Source of the DNA: Planctomycetaceae bacterium
Lineage (GTDB): Bacteria > Planctomycetota > Planctomycetia > Pirellulales > Pirellulaceae
Assembly: GCA_016794985.1 (NCBI GenBank)
Contig: JAEUIQ010000021.1
Span: 62,001-126,000 of the forward strand
Reading direction: 5' to 3'
Length of the DNA stretch: 64,000 nucleotides
Position numbers and translations under genes: made by a program. The notes beneath the pieces were generated by a model, which worked only from the letters and a program-made list of their open reading frames with translations, did not search any database and was not told where the DNA came from. Shown here in pieces: positions 8,771-17,970 of this stretch. Position 1 is the stretch's first letter, and each line of letters starts with the position of its first letter.

Positions 8771-8879
8771 TGTCGTTCAAGGGGTGCCATTATCGCGTTT
8801 CGTCAACGAAGCGACCAAGGAGCAATCGATGCTCATTCTCAACACAAGAGAAGTGACCATCGTGTTCTGGCCTATGTCG

Positions 8880-10616
8880 TCAGGCAGATTTGTCCGCTGC
8901 CTCGCGTAGGGACACCGAGCGATTAAACACCAAGGCTTGCGCAGTCGAGTCTTCGGAGTCCAAACAAAAGTACCCGTTCCGCTCGAACTGAAAACTCTGC
9001 CCCACGCGCGCTTGTCGCAATGACGATTCTAACTTGCATCCGCGTAGTACGCGAAGCGAAGCTGGGTTGAGTTGATTCTTCCAGTCTTCACCATCTTCAA
9101 CTTCTGCCAAAGATTCCACCAAAAGCAAGTTTTCATACAACCGGACTTCGGCGTCTACTGCATGTGCCGCCGACACCCAATGGATCGTGCCTTTGATCTT
9201 GCGACCGTCCGATGTTTTGCCGCCAGCCGTTTCTGGATCATACGTGCAGCGCAATTCGACAATCTCACCAGTGTCAGGATCTTTCTTGACCTCATGACAT
9301 TTGATGACGTAGGCAAAACGCAAGCGAACTTCACCGCCTGGTTGCAAGCGGAAAAAGGACTTCGGGGCATTTTCCATGAAGTCCGAGCGTTCAATATAAA
9401 TCTCTCGTCCGAAAGGAATTTCCCGCGTTCCGAATTCGGGCTTCGCGGGATGATTGGCCGCCGTTCGCAATTCGACCTGATCTGCCGGGATGTTTTCAAT
9501 GACGACTTTCAATGGCTCAAGTACCGCCATCACCCGTCCAGCCGTTTCGTTCAAGTCGTGCCGCAGTGCCTCTTCCAATCGGGCCATAGGCGTGGTGCTG
9601 TTGAACTTCGTCACACCAATCGCTGCACAAAACTGACGTAAGGCCTGGGGCGTGTAACCCCGACGACGTAAGCCACAGATCGTCGGCATCCGGGGATCAC
9701 TCCAACCAGCAACCAAGCCTTGCTTGACCAGCTCCAGCAACCGGCGTTTGCTCATGACGGTGTTCGTCAAATTCAAACGCGCGAACTCAATCTGCTGCGG
9801 TCGATGGATTCCCAATTGTTCCAGAAACCAATCGTACAAAGGCCGATGATCCTCGAATTCCAAAGTGCAAATCGAGTGAGTGATACCCTCTAACGAATCG
9901 CTCTGTCCATGAGCGAAATCGTAAGTTGGGTAAATGCACCATTGGTCCCCCGTGCGGTGGTGATGCGCATGGCGAATGCGGTAAAGTGCCGGATCCCGCA
10001 AATTCATGTTGGGAGCTGCCATGTCGATTTTGGCCCGCAGTGTGTACGAGCCATCGGGAAACTCGCCGGCTTTCATTCGACGAAACAACTCTAAGTTTTC
10101 CGAAATGGGGCGGTCACGATCCGGACTGTTGCGGCCGGGCGAATTCCAACTCCCGCGATATTGACGAACTTGCTCAACGTTCAAGCTGCAAACGTAAGCT
10201 TGGCCCGCCAAAATTAGCTTCTCAGCCATTTCATACAAGGCTGGGAAGTAGTCCGAGGCATAGTAAACCGGACCATCCCACTGGAATCCCAACCATTGCA
10301 CATCGGCCTTGATCGATTCGACGTATTCCGTATCTTCCGCCAACGGATTCGTGTCGTCCATTCGCAAATTGCACTTGCCACCAAACTCGGCGGCTAGTCC
10401 AAAATTCAGACAAATGGCCTTGGCATGACCGATATGAAGATAACCGTTCGGTTCAGGTGGAAATCGCGTTTGAACTCGCGCGCCATGCTTGCCAGCCGCC
10501 ACGTCGTCCGTCACACGTTGGCGGATGAAGTCCAATGAGATTGCAGGATTTTCCGAACTGTCGTTGGTAGAATTCGAGTGGGTATCTGCCATTTTCGATC
10601 GATGGGGTTGTCGCAT
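8880..10616 (-). CDS. glnS: glutaminyl-tRNA synthetase
   Basis: Class I aminoacyl-tRNA synthetase of about 578 residues that charges tRNA-Gln with glutamine. The HIGH motif is at residues 61-64 within [14 protein letters not shown], and the KMSKS-type motif appears as VMSKRRL near residue 290. The catalytic domain is followed by the anticodon-binding beta-barrel domain (from about 350), which ends near residue 570 as in the bacterial GlnRS. Presence of a direct GlnRS suggests that Gln-tRNA need not be made only by transamidation. The start at 10616 gives MRQPHRSK; an ATG at 10592 (MADTHSN) is an equally good alternative, and neither has a clear ribosome site. Confidence 0.96.
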   Translation of the reverse strand: MRQPHRSKMADTHSNSTNDSSENPAISLDFIRQRVTDDVAAGKHGARVQTRFPPEPNGYLHIGHAKAICLNFGLAAEFGGKCNLRMDDTNPLAEDTEYVESIKADVQWLGFQWDGPVYYASDYFPALYEMAEKLILAGQAYVCSLNVEQVRQYRGSWNSPGRNSPDRDRPISENLELFRRMKAGEFPDGSYTLRAKIDMAAPNMNLRDPALYRIRHAHHHRTGDQWCIYPTYDFAHGQSDSLEGITHSICTLEFEDHRPLYDWFLEQLGIHRPQQIEFARLNLTNTVMSKRRLLELVKQGLVAGWSDPRMPTICGLRRRGYTPQALRQFCAAIGVTKFNSTTPMARLEEALRHDLNETAGRVMAVLEPLKVVIENIPADQVELRTAANHPAKPEFGTREIPFGREIYIERSDFMENAPKSFFRLQPGGEVRLRFAYVIKCHEVKKDPDTGEIVELRCTYDPETAGGKTSDGRKIKGTIHWVSAAHAVDAEVRLYENLLLVESLAEVEDGEDWKNQLNPASLRVLRGCKLESSLRQARVGQSFQFERNGYFCLDSEDSTAQALVFNRSVSLREAADKSA

Positions 10617-10719
10617 GTGGGTTGGAACTCGCTGGGAATGAGTTCTCCCAACGGGACCGGTTCCGAGGCATTTTACTAAAGGAAGCTAAAATTCAGCAGC
10701 CCATGTCCTGAAATTCCCA

Positions 10720-12189
10720 TTAGCGCGGCCGGTGTGGGAATAATGCCACACCGATAAGGTAAAGCCCACTGCCGCTGGCCAGCGTCGTCGTGGCCCCAAC
10801 CAGGGCCAACCAGGGTACGCCCAGCGGCCGCGGCCAAAACCCGCCGAATTCGCACAGCAGGACAGTGGCCGCGCCAATGGTTGTTCCTAATAGTGCCGGA
10901 AGTTGGCCGACTTTTCTCGTCATCAGTCCCAACAAAAAAAGCCCGAGCAACAAGCCACCCGAAAACCCGGCTAGTTTTAACGAATTGTCGATCACCGACG
11001 CCGAGAAATACTGGGCTTGAATCCCAATCATCATCTGCAGACTTCCGAAACCCAGTGTTAGAATCTGCGTCAAGAGATACAACTTCCGAGTGGTCCACCA
11101 CGGACGATTCCCGATCGCCGGCAAGACAAAGTCATGCATGAACGCGGAGGCCGACGAACTCAACGAACTGGACAAGGTCGACATCGATGCGGCAAAAATC
11201 GCTGCCATCATCAAGCCCACCAATCCGGAGTTGGCTGGGAACACATTCAAAATGAAATGCGCGAATACTTGATCCGGCTTGCTAGGCATGGCCGCTGGGT
11301 TGGCCTGCTCGTAAAAGCTGGCCAGCGCTATCCCGATCAAGATGAATAAAGCGAATTGCAGCCAGACAACCAAGCCACTGGCGATCAAGGCCCAGGCCGC
11401 TTCCCGTTGGCTGCGAGCGCTCAAGTAACGTTGGACCATCATGTGGTCTGTGCCGTGAGTGCCCATGCTCAACACGATCCCGCCGATGAGGCCGGACCAA
11501 AAGTTGTAGTCTTGATCCCAGCTCCATTCGATCAACCGCCATTTGTCCGTTCGCATCCCATGTTCCCACAGCGTGTCCCAACCGGCAGGCAGCAGGCTGA
11601 CGATCACACCGAGACTGACGAGTCCACCCAGCATGTAAATGCACCACTGAATACAATCGTTCCAAACGATCGAACGCATGCCACCAATCAGCGTGTAGAC
11701 GATGGTTGCACCAGTAATGACGGCACATCCGAGGCCCAGATTCCAACCAAGCAATTGCTGTATCACCAGCGCCGCCAAATACAATCGCAAGCCATCCCCG
11801 AGACTGCGCGTCGCCAAGAAGAGTCCGGCGGCTGCCCGCGAAGTTTCGAGTCCAAATCGGGTCCGCAATACTTGGTAGGCACTGGACAATTTGCCCGTGT
11901 AAAACAACGGCAGCAAGACCACGACCACCAAGATGCGACCACAAATGAGTCCCATCGGCAACTGCAAGAATCGCAAGCCGGTCGGTGAAATCCCATGTCC
12001 GGGAACGGAAAGGACTGTTGCCGTGCTTGTTTCGGTCGCGACAATTGAACCTAAAATCGCCCACCAAGGAAGACTGCGGTCCCCCAAGAGAAAACTGTCC
12101 AACGTTTGCTCGCGGCCGCGCAACAACAAACCCACTGAAATCGAAACACTCAGCGCAACAATCAACACGGTCCAATCAATATATCCCAT
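10720..12189 (-). CDS. sodium:solute symporter (SSS family)
   Basis: Integral membrane protein of 489 residues with about 13 hydrophobic segments. The opening DWTVLIVALSVSISVG, the LGDRSLPWWAILGSIVATE stretch after the first helix and GHGISPTGLRF match the sodium/solute symporter family, which uses the sodium gradient to import sugars, amino acids or sialic acid. It is divergent from murQ with 184 bases between their starts. In that setting an amino sugar such as MurNAc or GlcNAc is a reasonable guess for the substrate, but specificity cannot be read from sequence. The ATG at 12189 gives a complete first helix. Confidence 0.9.
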   Translation of the reverse strand: MGYIDWTVLIVALSVSISVGLLLRGREQTLDSFLLGDRSLPWWAILGSIVATETSTATVLSVPGHGISPTGLRFLQLPMGLICGRILVVVVLLPLFYTGKLSSAYQVLRTRFGLETSRAAAGLFLATRSLGDGLRLYLAALVIQQLLGWNLGLGCAVITGATIVYTLIGGMRSIVWNDCIQWCIYMLGGLVSLGVIVSLLPAGWDTLWEHGMRTDKWRLIEWSWDQDYNFWSGLIGGIVLSMGTHGTDHMMVQRYLSARSQREAAWALIASGLVVWLQFALFILIGIALASFYEQANPAAMPSKPDQVFAHFILNVFPANSGLVGLMMAAIFAASMSTLSSSLSSSASAFMHDFVLPAIGNRPWWTTRKLYLLTQILTLGFGSLQMMIGIQAQYFSASVIDNSLKLAGFSGGLLLGLFLLGLMTRKVGQLPALLGTTIGAATVLLCEFGGFWPRPLGVPWLALVGATTTLASGSGLYLIGVALFPHRPR

Positions 12190-12294
12190 GTCGAAATTGC
12201 TCCGGTTCTAACATTTTCCCTGGGGATGTAATATAAGACCACCACCGGTGCCGTGTCACGCCGTCTCTTTGTCGCTGCGCGTGACTTTCGCACG

Positions 12295-12346
12295 GTGTCC
12301 GCGGTCGCTGTGTCCGCGGTAGCCGTGTCCGCGGTAGCCGTGTCCG
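12295..12346. repeat. 15-bp tandem repeat, about 3.4 copies, in a divergent promoter region
   Basis: The unit GTGTCCGCGGTAGCC (first copy with TCGCT at the end) repeats three times and is followed by a final GTGTCC. It lies between the divergent symporter and murQ starts, just upstream of the murQ ribosome site. A minus-strand open frame through it would read ATADT repeats, but it has no other sign of being a gene. It could influence transcription of either gene. Confidence 0.85.
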
Positions 12347-12373
12347 GAAATGAACTGTGCAAGGGACGAGAAA

Positions 12374-13273
12374 ATGGATCAAGCGTCCGACGGGATGGCG
12401 ACGGAGTTGTCGAATGAAGATTCGAAGACTATCGACACCATGGATTGTTTGGCGATCGTGGACTTGATCAATCGTGAAGATCAAACGGTGGCGTTGGCGG
12501 TGGGAACTCAACGTGTGGCCATCGCCGCTGCAATGGATGCGATCGCCAACGCTTTGGCGGCCGGTGGGCGATTGATTTACGTCGGCGCAGGAACGTCGGG
12601 CAGGTTGGCGGTTTTGGATGCAGCGGAGTGTCCGCCCACGTTCAGTGTCTCGCCAGAAACGGTGGTCGGAATTATTGCTGGCGGTCCGGCTGCCCTGACG
12701 TCGGCGCTGGAAGGCGCTGAAGACGACGAAGCGGCAGCGGTGTTCGAACTGAAACGGATCCAGCTCCAGCCAATCGATATTCTGGTCGGCATTGCGACCA
12801 GTGGTCGGACTCCGTTCGTTCTGTCGGCGATTCGGTACGCCGCCTCCCTGGCTGTGCCGACGATCGGCATCACCTGCAATCCGGCCACACCACTGCATGA
12901 CTTGGCGGACGTTACGATCGCTCCCATCGTTGGTCCCGAAGTCATTACCGGTTCGACCCGGATGAAAGCCGGAACTGCAACGAAAATGGTTCTCAATATG
13001 CTGACGACCGGCGCGATGATTCGGCTGGGAAAAACCTATGGCAATTTGATGGTCGATCTGCGGGCGACGAATACAAAGCTGCGTCAACGCTGCGTAAGAA
13101 TCGTGCGCACGCTAACGGGGCTGGATGAACAGGCGGCTCAGGAATTATTGGAGCAGGCCAACGGTCAAGTGAAGACCGCGATTGTCGCCCATCGCTGTCG
13201 TCTGTCGATTGCGGAAGCGCGTCGCAAGTTGCGGGCGACGTTTGGACACCTCCGCAATGCATTGGAACAATAG
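12374..13273 (+). CDS. murQ: N-acetylmuramic acid 6-phosphate etherase
   Basis: SIS-domain lyase of 299 residues that removes D-lactate from MurNAc-6-phosphate to give GlcNAc-6-phosphate during peptidoglycan recycling. The family signatures are clear: YVGAGTSGRLAVLDAAECPP, the EDDE stretch with the catalytic glutamate, GIATSGRTPFV and GPEVITGSTRMKAGTATKM. The ATG at 12374 is chosen because AAGGGA lies at 12361-12366, a proper 7-base spacing; the frame is also open from 12350. It heads a plus-strand series with a BadF-type kinase and a NamZ fusion, which would respectively phosphorylate and release MurNAc. Confidence 0.95.
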   Translation: MDQASDGMATELSNEDSKTIDTMDCLAIVDLINREDQTVALAVGTQRVAIAAAMDAIANALAAGGRLIYVGAGTSGRLAVLDAAECPPTFSVSPETVVGIIAGGPAALTSALEGAEDDEAAAVFELKRIQLQPIDILVGIATSGRTPFVLSAIRYAASLAVPTIGITCNPATPLHDLADVTIAPIVGPEVITGSTRMKAGTATKMVLNMLTTGAMIRLGKTYGNLMVDLRATNTKLRQRCVRIVRTLTGLDEQAAQELLEQANGQVKTAIVAHRCRLSIAEARRKLRATFGHLRNALEQ

Positions 13274-13300
13274 GATCCGTCGACGATTAGGTGCCAAAGC

Positions 13301-14500
13301 ATGTCGCGCGAAGCCGTCTCATGGATCCTCGGAGTTGATGCGGGTGGCACCAAAACGGCTGCGTGGGTTGGGAGAATGTTCCAAGACGCGAAGGGCGGAC
13401 ACCAGATTCGCTGGTCCGGTTGTGGCCACAGCGGACCCGGAAACCCCAACTCCGTAGGTGTTGCGATGGCCTTGCATTCCATCCAGACGGCCATCCATGC
13501 TGCCATTGCGGCGGCGATGGTCGATGGCCCTGCGAGTGCCGATCAACAAACTCCGGAGACCATTCGCTTGAGCGCCATTTGGGTTGGAGCGGCTGGAGCG
13601 GGTCGACCAGAGATTGCCAGTGAATTGCGTTGTGAACTCGAACATCAGTTTCCATCCGCCGAGGTGACGGTCACGACCGACATCGCCTTGCTCATTTCGA
13701 TCGCCCAATCCGCCGACTTGGTCGAAGCTCCCGAGTGGATTCGGCAACCATGGTCGTCCGCCATCGCCAGCCGCACGATTTCCAACGTTCAGCAAGCGGA
13801 AGCAGAAATCATCGCGCGGGCAAAGTCAAGTGCGTTTTTCGATCGAGGGCAACCGGTCATCGCCATCATCTCGGGCACCGGCTCGATCGTTTGGGCTATC
13901 GACGGCCAAGGGAATGAAAAACGGTGGGGAGGTTTCGGGCCCCAAATCGGCGATATCGGCAGTGGCTGTTGGTTCGGGCAGCAAGCGATCCAAGCGATCC
14001 TCGCGGAGTTGGACAATCGTGGTCCCGCTACTTCGTTGCGATCCGTTCTCTTGCCCCACCTGAACATCCCGGATGGAATCGAAACGCGACAGCTTCTGAT
14101 GGATCGGATGTTGACGCCTGCGGAACTGGCAGCGCTGGCGCCACTCGTCTTGGCCACCGCCGATCACGATGCGGTCGCGAATGAAATGGTCCAAACGGGC
14201 GTGGAGGGTTTGATTGCGATGGGATGTGCAGCTCTTGCTTGGCTCGGTCCTAGGGCTTCGATCCATCTCGTTTTGGGTGGCGGTTTGTTGGTGAGCAACA
14301 CAGGATTATTGAACCGCGTGTGGCAGGGAATCAACGAGTTCCTTAAGCCACAGTCAGCGGTGGAGAAACTCAACCCAGAGGTTGAGTGCCAAGGGAGTCT
14401 TCCCGTGCCGAAAATATCTGCCTACTTGAGTCATCAGCCGGTTTGGGGAGCGCTTGTTTCTGCGGCTGATAAACTTGTTTCCGGGGCGGCGAACCGCTAA
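13301..14500 (+). CDS. BadF/BcrA-type ATPase, probable GlcNAc or MurNAc kinase
   Basis: Protein of 399 residues with an ASKHA-fold kinase pattern. LGVDAGGTKTAAWVG near the N-terminus is the phosphate-1 loop, ISGTGSIVWAID the phosphate-2 region, and LVLGGGLLVSNTGL the adenosine motif. This BadF branch includes N-acetylglucosamine kinases and the clostridial MurK, which phosphorylates MurNAc and GlcNAc at C6. It starts 27 bases after murQ, so cotranscription is likely, and MurNAc-6-phosphate made here would be the substrate of MurQ. A low-conservation insert lies between the two phosphate loops (about residues 145-165). Substrate choice between GlcNAc and MurNAc cannot be decided. Confidence 0.85.
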   Translation: MSREAVSWILGVDAGGTKTAAWVGRMFQDAKGGHQIRWSGCGHSGPGNPNSVGVAMALHSIQTAIHAAIAAAMVDGPASADQQTPETIRLSAIWVGAAGAGRPEIASELRCELEHQFPSAEVTVTTDIALLISIAQSADLVEAPEWIRQPWSSAIASRTISNVQQAEAEIIARAKSSAFFDRGQPVIAIISGTGSIVWAIDGQGNEKRWGGFGPQIGDIGSGCWFGQQAIQAILAELDNRGPATSLRSVLLPHLNIPDGIETRQLLMDRMLTPAELAALAPLVLATADHDAVANEMVQTGVEGLIAMGCAALAWLGPRASIHLVLGGGLLVSNTGLLNRVWQGINEFLKPQSAVEKLNPEVECQGSLPVPKISAYLSHQPVWGALVSAADKLVSGAANR

Positions 14501-14546
14501 AGTTGCATGACTTGGTTGGTGGCCACGCGATCCGAAAGCACTCTCG

Positions 14547-16943
14547 ATGAAGATACCTAAGTTCACTTGGTTCGTACTTTGCGTCATTGTTCTAAACACG
14601 TTCACACCCCGCGCGGTTGCGCAAGACATTCCTACAAATGATGCACTGATTGTAGCGGGGTTTCATCCAAACCTAGTCACGCGGGTTGATGAAATTGTGT
14701 CCGAGGCGATTGGCGAACAAAAAATGCCGGGCTGTGTCGTGTGTTTTGGTCGCCGTGACCATGTTGCATTTCTGCGGGCCTATGGGCAACGACAAGTTCA
14801 ACCGCAACCGGAGCCAATGACAGTCGATACGGTTTTTGATTTGGCCAGTCTGACCAAGCCGATTGCGACAGCCACCAGCGTGATGCAATTGTGCGAACGC
14901 GGCCAATTGCGTCTTGGTCAGAAGGTTGCTGAGATTTTGCCCGAGTTCGGGATCAACGGCAAAGAAGCCATCACGATCGAGCAATTATTGACTCATCAAA
15001 GCGGGTTGATTCCCGACAACGCGTTGGCAGATTATGAGCACGGTCCCGAAGAATCGTGGCGCCGGATTTGTCAGCTGGGATTGGCGGCACCTGTCGGACA
15101 AGAATTCAAGTACTCGGATGTTAACTTCATCGTTTTAGGAGAGATCGTGCGCAGGATCACTGGGCTAGATCTTGGTACCTACACGCGTCAATCTTTGTTC
15201 GGGCCGTTGGGCATGCACGAGACGGGATTTCTTCCGCAGCCCGAACTCTTCCCACGCATGGCTCCGACTGAACAACGGGCCGGCCAGTGGATTCGTGGTC
15301 AGGTCCATGATCCTCGTGCCTTTCTGTTAGGCGGCGTGGCCGGTCATGCGGGTTTGTTTTCGACCGCCAGCGATTTGTCGATTTATGCGAGGACGATGCT
15401 GCAGATGGGAAAGGGAGCGACGCTCAATCCAAAGACGATTCTCTCGGCGGCTGCCGTACAACGCATGACCCGACGTTATCCGGTTTCGAGCGGGTGGCGT
15501 GGCTTGGGCTGGGATAAACAAACGGGTTATTCGACCAATAAAGGTGACTTGCTGAGCGACGCGGCCTATGGTCACGGTGGTTTTACCGGGACGGTGTTGT
15601 GGATTGATCCGCAGCAGGACCTGTTCTTTATCTTCCTGAGTAACCGAGTTCATCCAAACGGCAAGGGCAATGTCAATTCCGTTGCGGGTCAAATTGCCAA
15701 CGTGATCAGTTCGGCTCAGCTCCATTCACGCTTGCCTGCGGGATTTCGAGATGGAATCCAGTTTCAACCAACACTCACTTCTAAAGCCGCCACACGAACT
15801 GAGGTTCAAATTCAAGGTGTGACTACGGGTTTGGAAGTGTTGTTGCGTGATCGTTTGGAATCCATTGCGAAGCAACGCGTTGGGTTGATCACCAATTCGA
15901 CCGGTGTCGACTCAAAAGGTGCTTCGGCAACGCAGTTGTTGTTCGAGAACCCAGCGGTCCGCCTGACCGCCATTTTTAGTCCGGAACATGGCATTGCCGC
16001 GAAGCTAGATCAAGCCAACATCGACGATGGAGTTGATGCGGCAACCGGTGTCAAAATCTTTAGCTTGTACGGCAAAACGCGCCGCCCTACGGCGGACATG
16101 TTGGCAGAGGTTGATGTTTTGGTTTTTGACATTCAAGACATTGGCACTAGGTTCTACACCTATATCTCGACGATGGGTGAAGCCATGCATGCGGCCGCCG
16201 AGCACGGGAAGAAGTTTGTGGTTTTGGACCGTCCGAATCCGCTGGGTGGAATGATCGTCGAAGGTCCGCTGTTGGATACCGGAAGCGAGTCGTTTGTCGG
16301 CTTTCATCCGTTGCCACTTCGACATGGAATGACGGTGGGCGAGCTGGCATTGATGCTGCGTGACGAACTAGATTTGAAATTGGACTTGCAGGTCATCCCG
16401 TGCGAGAATTGGGATCGTGCGGACTATTGGGACGGAACGGGTCTGGTTTGGGTCAATCCGTCCCCAAACATGCGCTGTTTGAATCAAGCGGTGCTTTATC
16501 CCGGAGTCGGGGTGTGGGAAATGACCAATCTTTCGGTGGGTCGCGGAACAGAGACTCCCTTCGAAGTCTTGGGAGCACCGTGGATCGATGGGAAAACGCT
16601 GGCTCGTGAGTTATCTGCCGCGTCATTGGCTGGTGTTCGGTTTGTGCCAATTCGTTTCACGCCGAACTCAAGTAAGTATGCTGGCCAGGTGTGTGGCGGC
16701 GTCAACATCATCGTTGTCGATCGATCCGCATTTCGCAGTGTCGAGCTTGGCTTGGCTATTGCGGTTGCCTTGAAAAAGTTGTACTCAGAATCTTGGGACG
16801 TCAAAGAAATCAATCGCTTGCTCGGAAACAAGGTCCTGGCTGATGCCATAAGGGATGGCAAAGACTTGGAGCAATTACGCACATTAAGTAACAATGGCGT
16901 TGCCGAGTTTATGACACGCCGCCAACGATTTCTGTTATACTAA
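14547..16943 (+). CDS. secreted fusion: beta-lactamase-fold hydrolase + NamZ exo-N-acetylmuramidase
   Basis: Protein of 798 residues with two enzymes in one chain. A signal peptide ends near AVA-Q at residue 26. Residues about 45-390 are a class C beta-lactamase/penicillin-binding-type domain with SLTK at 101-104, YSDVN at 189-193 and HGGFTGT at 343-349. Residues about 425-798 are DUF1343, now called NamZ, with LITNSTGV, FSPEHGIAA, FDIQDIGTRFYTYI, VLDRPNPLGG and NPSPNMRCLNQA. NamZ cuts MurNAc from the non-reducing end of glycan chains. In Bacillus subtilis the separate neighbours AmiE (beta-lactamase fold) and NamZ work together with NagZ and MurQ. It follows murQ and the kinase by 46 bases, so the three probably form a peptidoglycan-scavenging unit. 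Confidence 0.9.
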   Translation: MKIPKFTWFVLCVIVLNTFTPRAVAQDIPTNDALIVAGFHPNLVTRVDEIVSEAIGEQKMPGCVVCFGRRDHVAFLRAYGQRQVQPQPEPMTVDTVFDLASLTKPIATATSVMQLCERGQLRLGQKVAEILPEFGINGKEAITIEQLLTHQSGLIPDNALADYEHGPEESWRRICQLGLAAPVGQEFKYSDVNFIVLGEIVRRITGLDLGTYTRQSLFGPLGMHETGFLPQPELFPRMAPTEQRAGQWIRGQVHDPRAFLLGGVAGHAGLFSTASDLSIYARTMLQMGKGATLNPKTILSAAAVQRMTRRYPVSSGWRGLGWDKQTGYSTNKGDLLSDAAYGHGGFTGTVLWIDPQQDLFFIFLSNRVHPNGKGNVNSVAGQIANVISSAQLHSRLPAGFRDGIQFQPTLTSKAATRTEVQIQGVTTGLEVLLRDRLESIAKQRVGLITNSTGVDSKGASATQLLFENPAVRLTAIFSPEHGIAAKLDQANIDDGVDAATGVKIFSLYGKTRRPTADMLAEVDVLVFDIQDIGTRFYTYISTMGEAMHAAAEHGKKFVVLDRPNPLGGMIVEGPLLDTGSESFVGFHPLPLRHGMTVGELALMLRDELDLKLDLQVIPCENWDRADYWDGTGLVWVNPSPNMRCLNQAVLYPGVGVWEMTNLSVGRGTETPFEVLGAPWIDGKTLARELSAASLAGVRFVPIRFTPNSSKYAGQVCGGVNIIVVDRSAFRSVELGLAIAVALKKLYSESWDVKEINRLLGNKVLADAIRDGKDLEQLRTLSNNGVAEFMTRRQRFLLY

Positions 16944-17078
16944 ACGCTTCCAGCGACACGCGAACGTCTTGTGGAGGCTCGCGTCTAGATCGGGCCGCGT
17001 GGCGATCAAGCTGCGGCGTTTCCACTAACTCGCGATGATGGGAGATGGCGAATCAATCAGACTGGTCGTGAACAATCT

Positions 17079-17954
17079 TTGTTGCAAAATACCGTCATCG
17101 GATTGATCGCCAGTATCTTGCTGGCATTGATCAAGTTATTGGCTGGAATTTTTGGCCGTTCGAGCGCCTTGGTCGCGGATGCCGTCGAATCTTTGGCGGA
17201 TACGGTCGGTTCGATCTTGGTTTGGCAAGCGGTGCGAGTGGCCGCGCGCCCGCCGGATCCTCGACATCCGTACGGCTATGGCAAAGCCGAGGCGGTCGCG
17301 GCCATGGCAGTTGGCGGACTGTTGGTTGTCGCGGCAATTTTCATTGTGGTGAAAGCAATTCAAGAAATACTGGTGCCTCATGAAGCCCCGGCGGCCTGGA
17401 CGTTGATCGTGTTAGGACTCGTGGTTGCGATTAAAGAGTTATTGTTTCGTTTCGTGATGCAAGGTGCAGCCGAATTGAATTCTGACGCGGCGCGTGCCGA
17501 TGCCTGGCATCATCGATCGGACGCGATTACGTCCGCGGCGGCGTTTATTGGGGTTTCAATTGCAATTTGGGGACCGCAGTGGACGGGGATTCCAACTTTG
17601 GTGTTCGCCGATGAAGCCGCCGCGTTTTTAGCCAGTGGCATAATCCTGATCACCGCCGTCAGTTTGATTCAACCGGCTCTTTACGAATTGTTGGATGCTG
17701 CCTCGGACGAAATGGCTCGCGATGTACGGCGAATTGCGGGGCAAGTTGAAGGCGTGTGCGAAATCGAGAAAGTCTATGTTCGCAAAAGTGGATCGGGGTA
17801 TCATGTGGATATGCATTTGCACGTGAGCCCGGATCTCTCGATTCGTGTGGCCCACGCATTGGCTGGCAAGGTCAAAGCCGTATTGCAACAAGCGCTGCCG
17901 AATTTGGTGAGCGTGCTGATTCATGTGGAACCGGCTGAAGAAGGCCCTGAGTAA
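17079..17954 (+). CDS. cation diffusion facilitator family metal transporter
   Basis: Protein of about 291 residues with six membrane helices and a C-terminal cytoplasmic domain. ALVADAVESLADTVGS in helix 2 and AWHHRSDAITSAAAFIG in helix 5 hold the metal-site residues (D..D and H..D) of CDF proteins, which export zinc, iron, manganese or cobalt in exchange for protons. The C-terminal part ends with YHVDMHLHVSPDLSI, the usual dimerising domain. No in-frame ATG precedes the first helix; the start must be TTG at 17079 or 17082, or else the gene has an N-terminal frameshift. A CobW-type metallochaperone gene lies 0.9 kb downstream on the other strand. Confidence 0.9.
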   Translation: MLQNTVIGLIASILLALIKLLAGIFGRSSALVADAVESLADTVGSILVWQAVRVAARPPDPRHPYGYGKAEAVAAMAVGGLLVVAAIFIVVKAIQEILVPHEAPAAWTLIVLGLVVAIKELLFRFVMQGAAELNSDAARADAWHHRSDAITSAAAFIGVSIAIWGPQWTGIPTLVFADEAAAFLASGIILITAVSLIQPALYELLDAASDEMARDVRRIAGQVEGVCEIEKVYVRKSGSGYHVDMHLHVSPDLSIRVAHALAGKVKAVLQQALPNLVSVLIHVEPAEEGPE

Positions 17955-17970
17955 TTGGTAGGAGCATGTG

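Noticed and set aside
12162..12362. Minus-strand frame coding ATADT repeats
   Set aside because: It overlaps the divergent promoter region and the start of the symporter gene, and only reflects the 15-bp DNA repeat.
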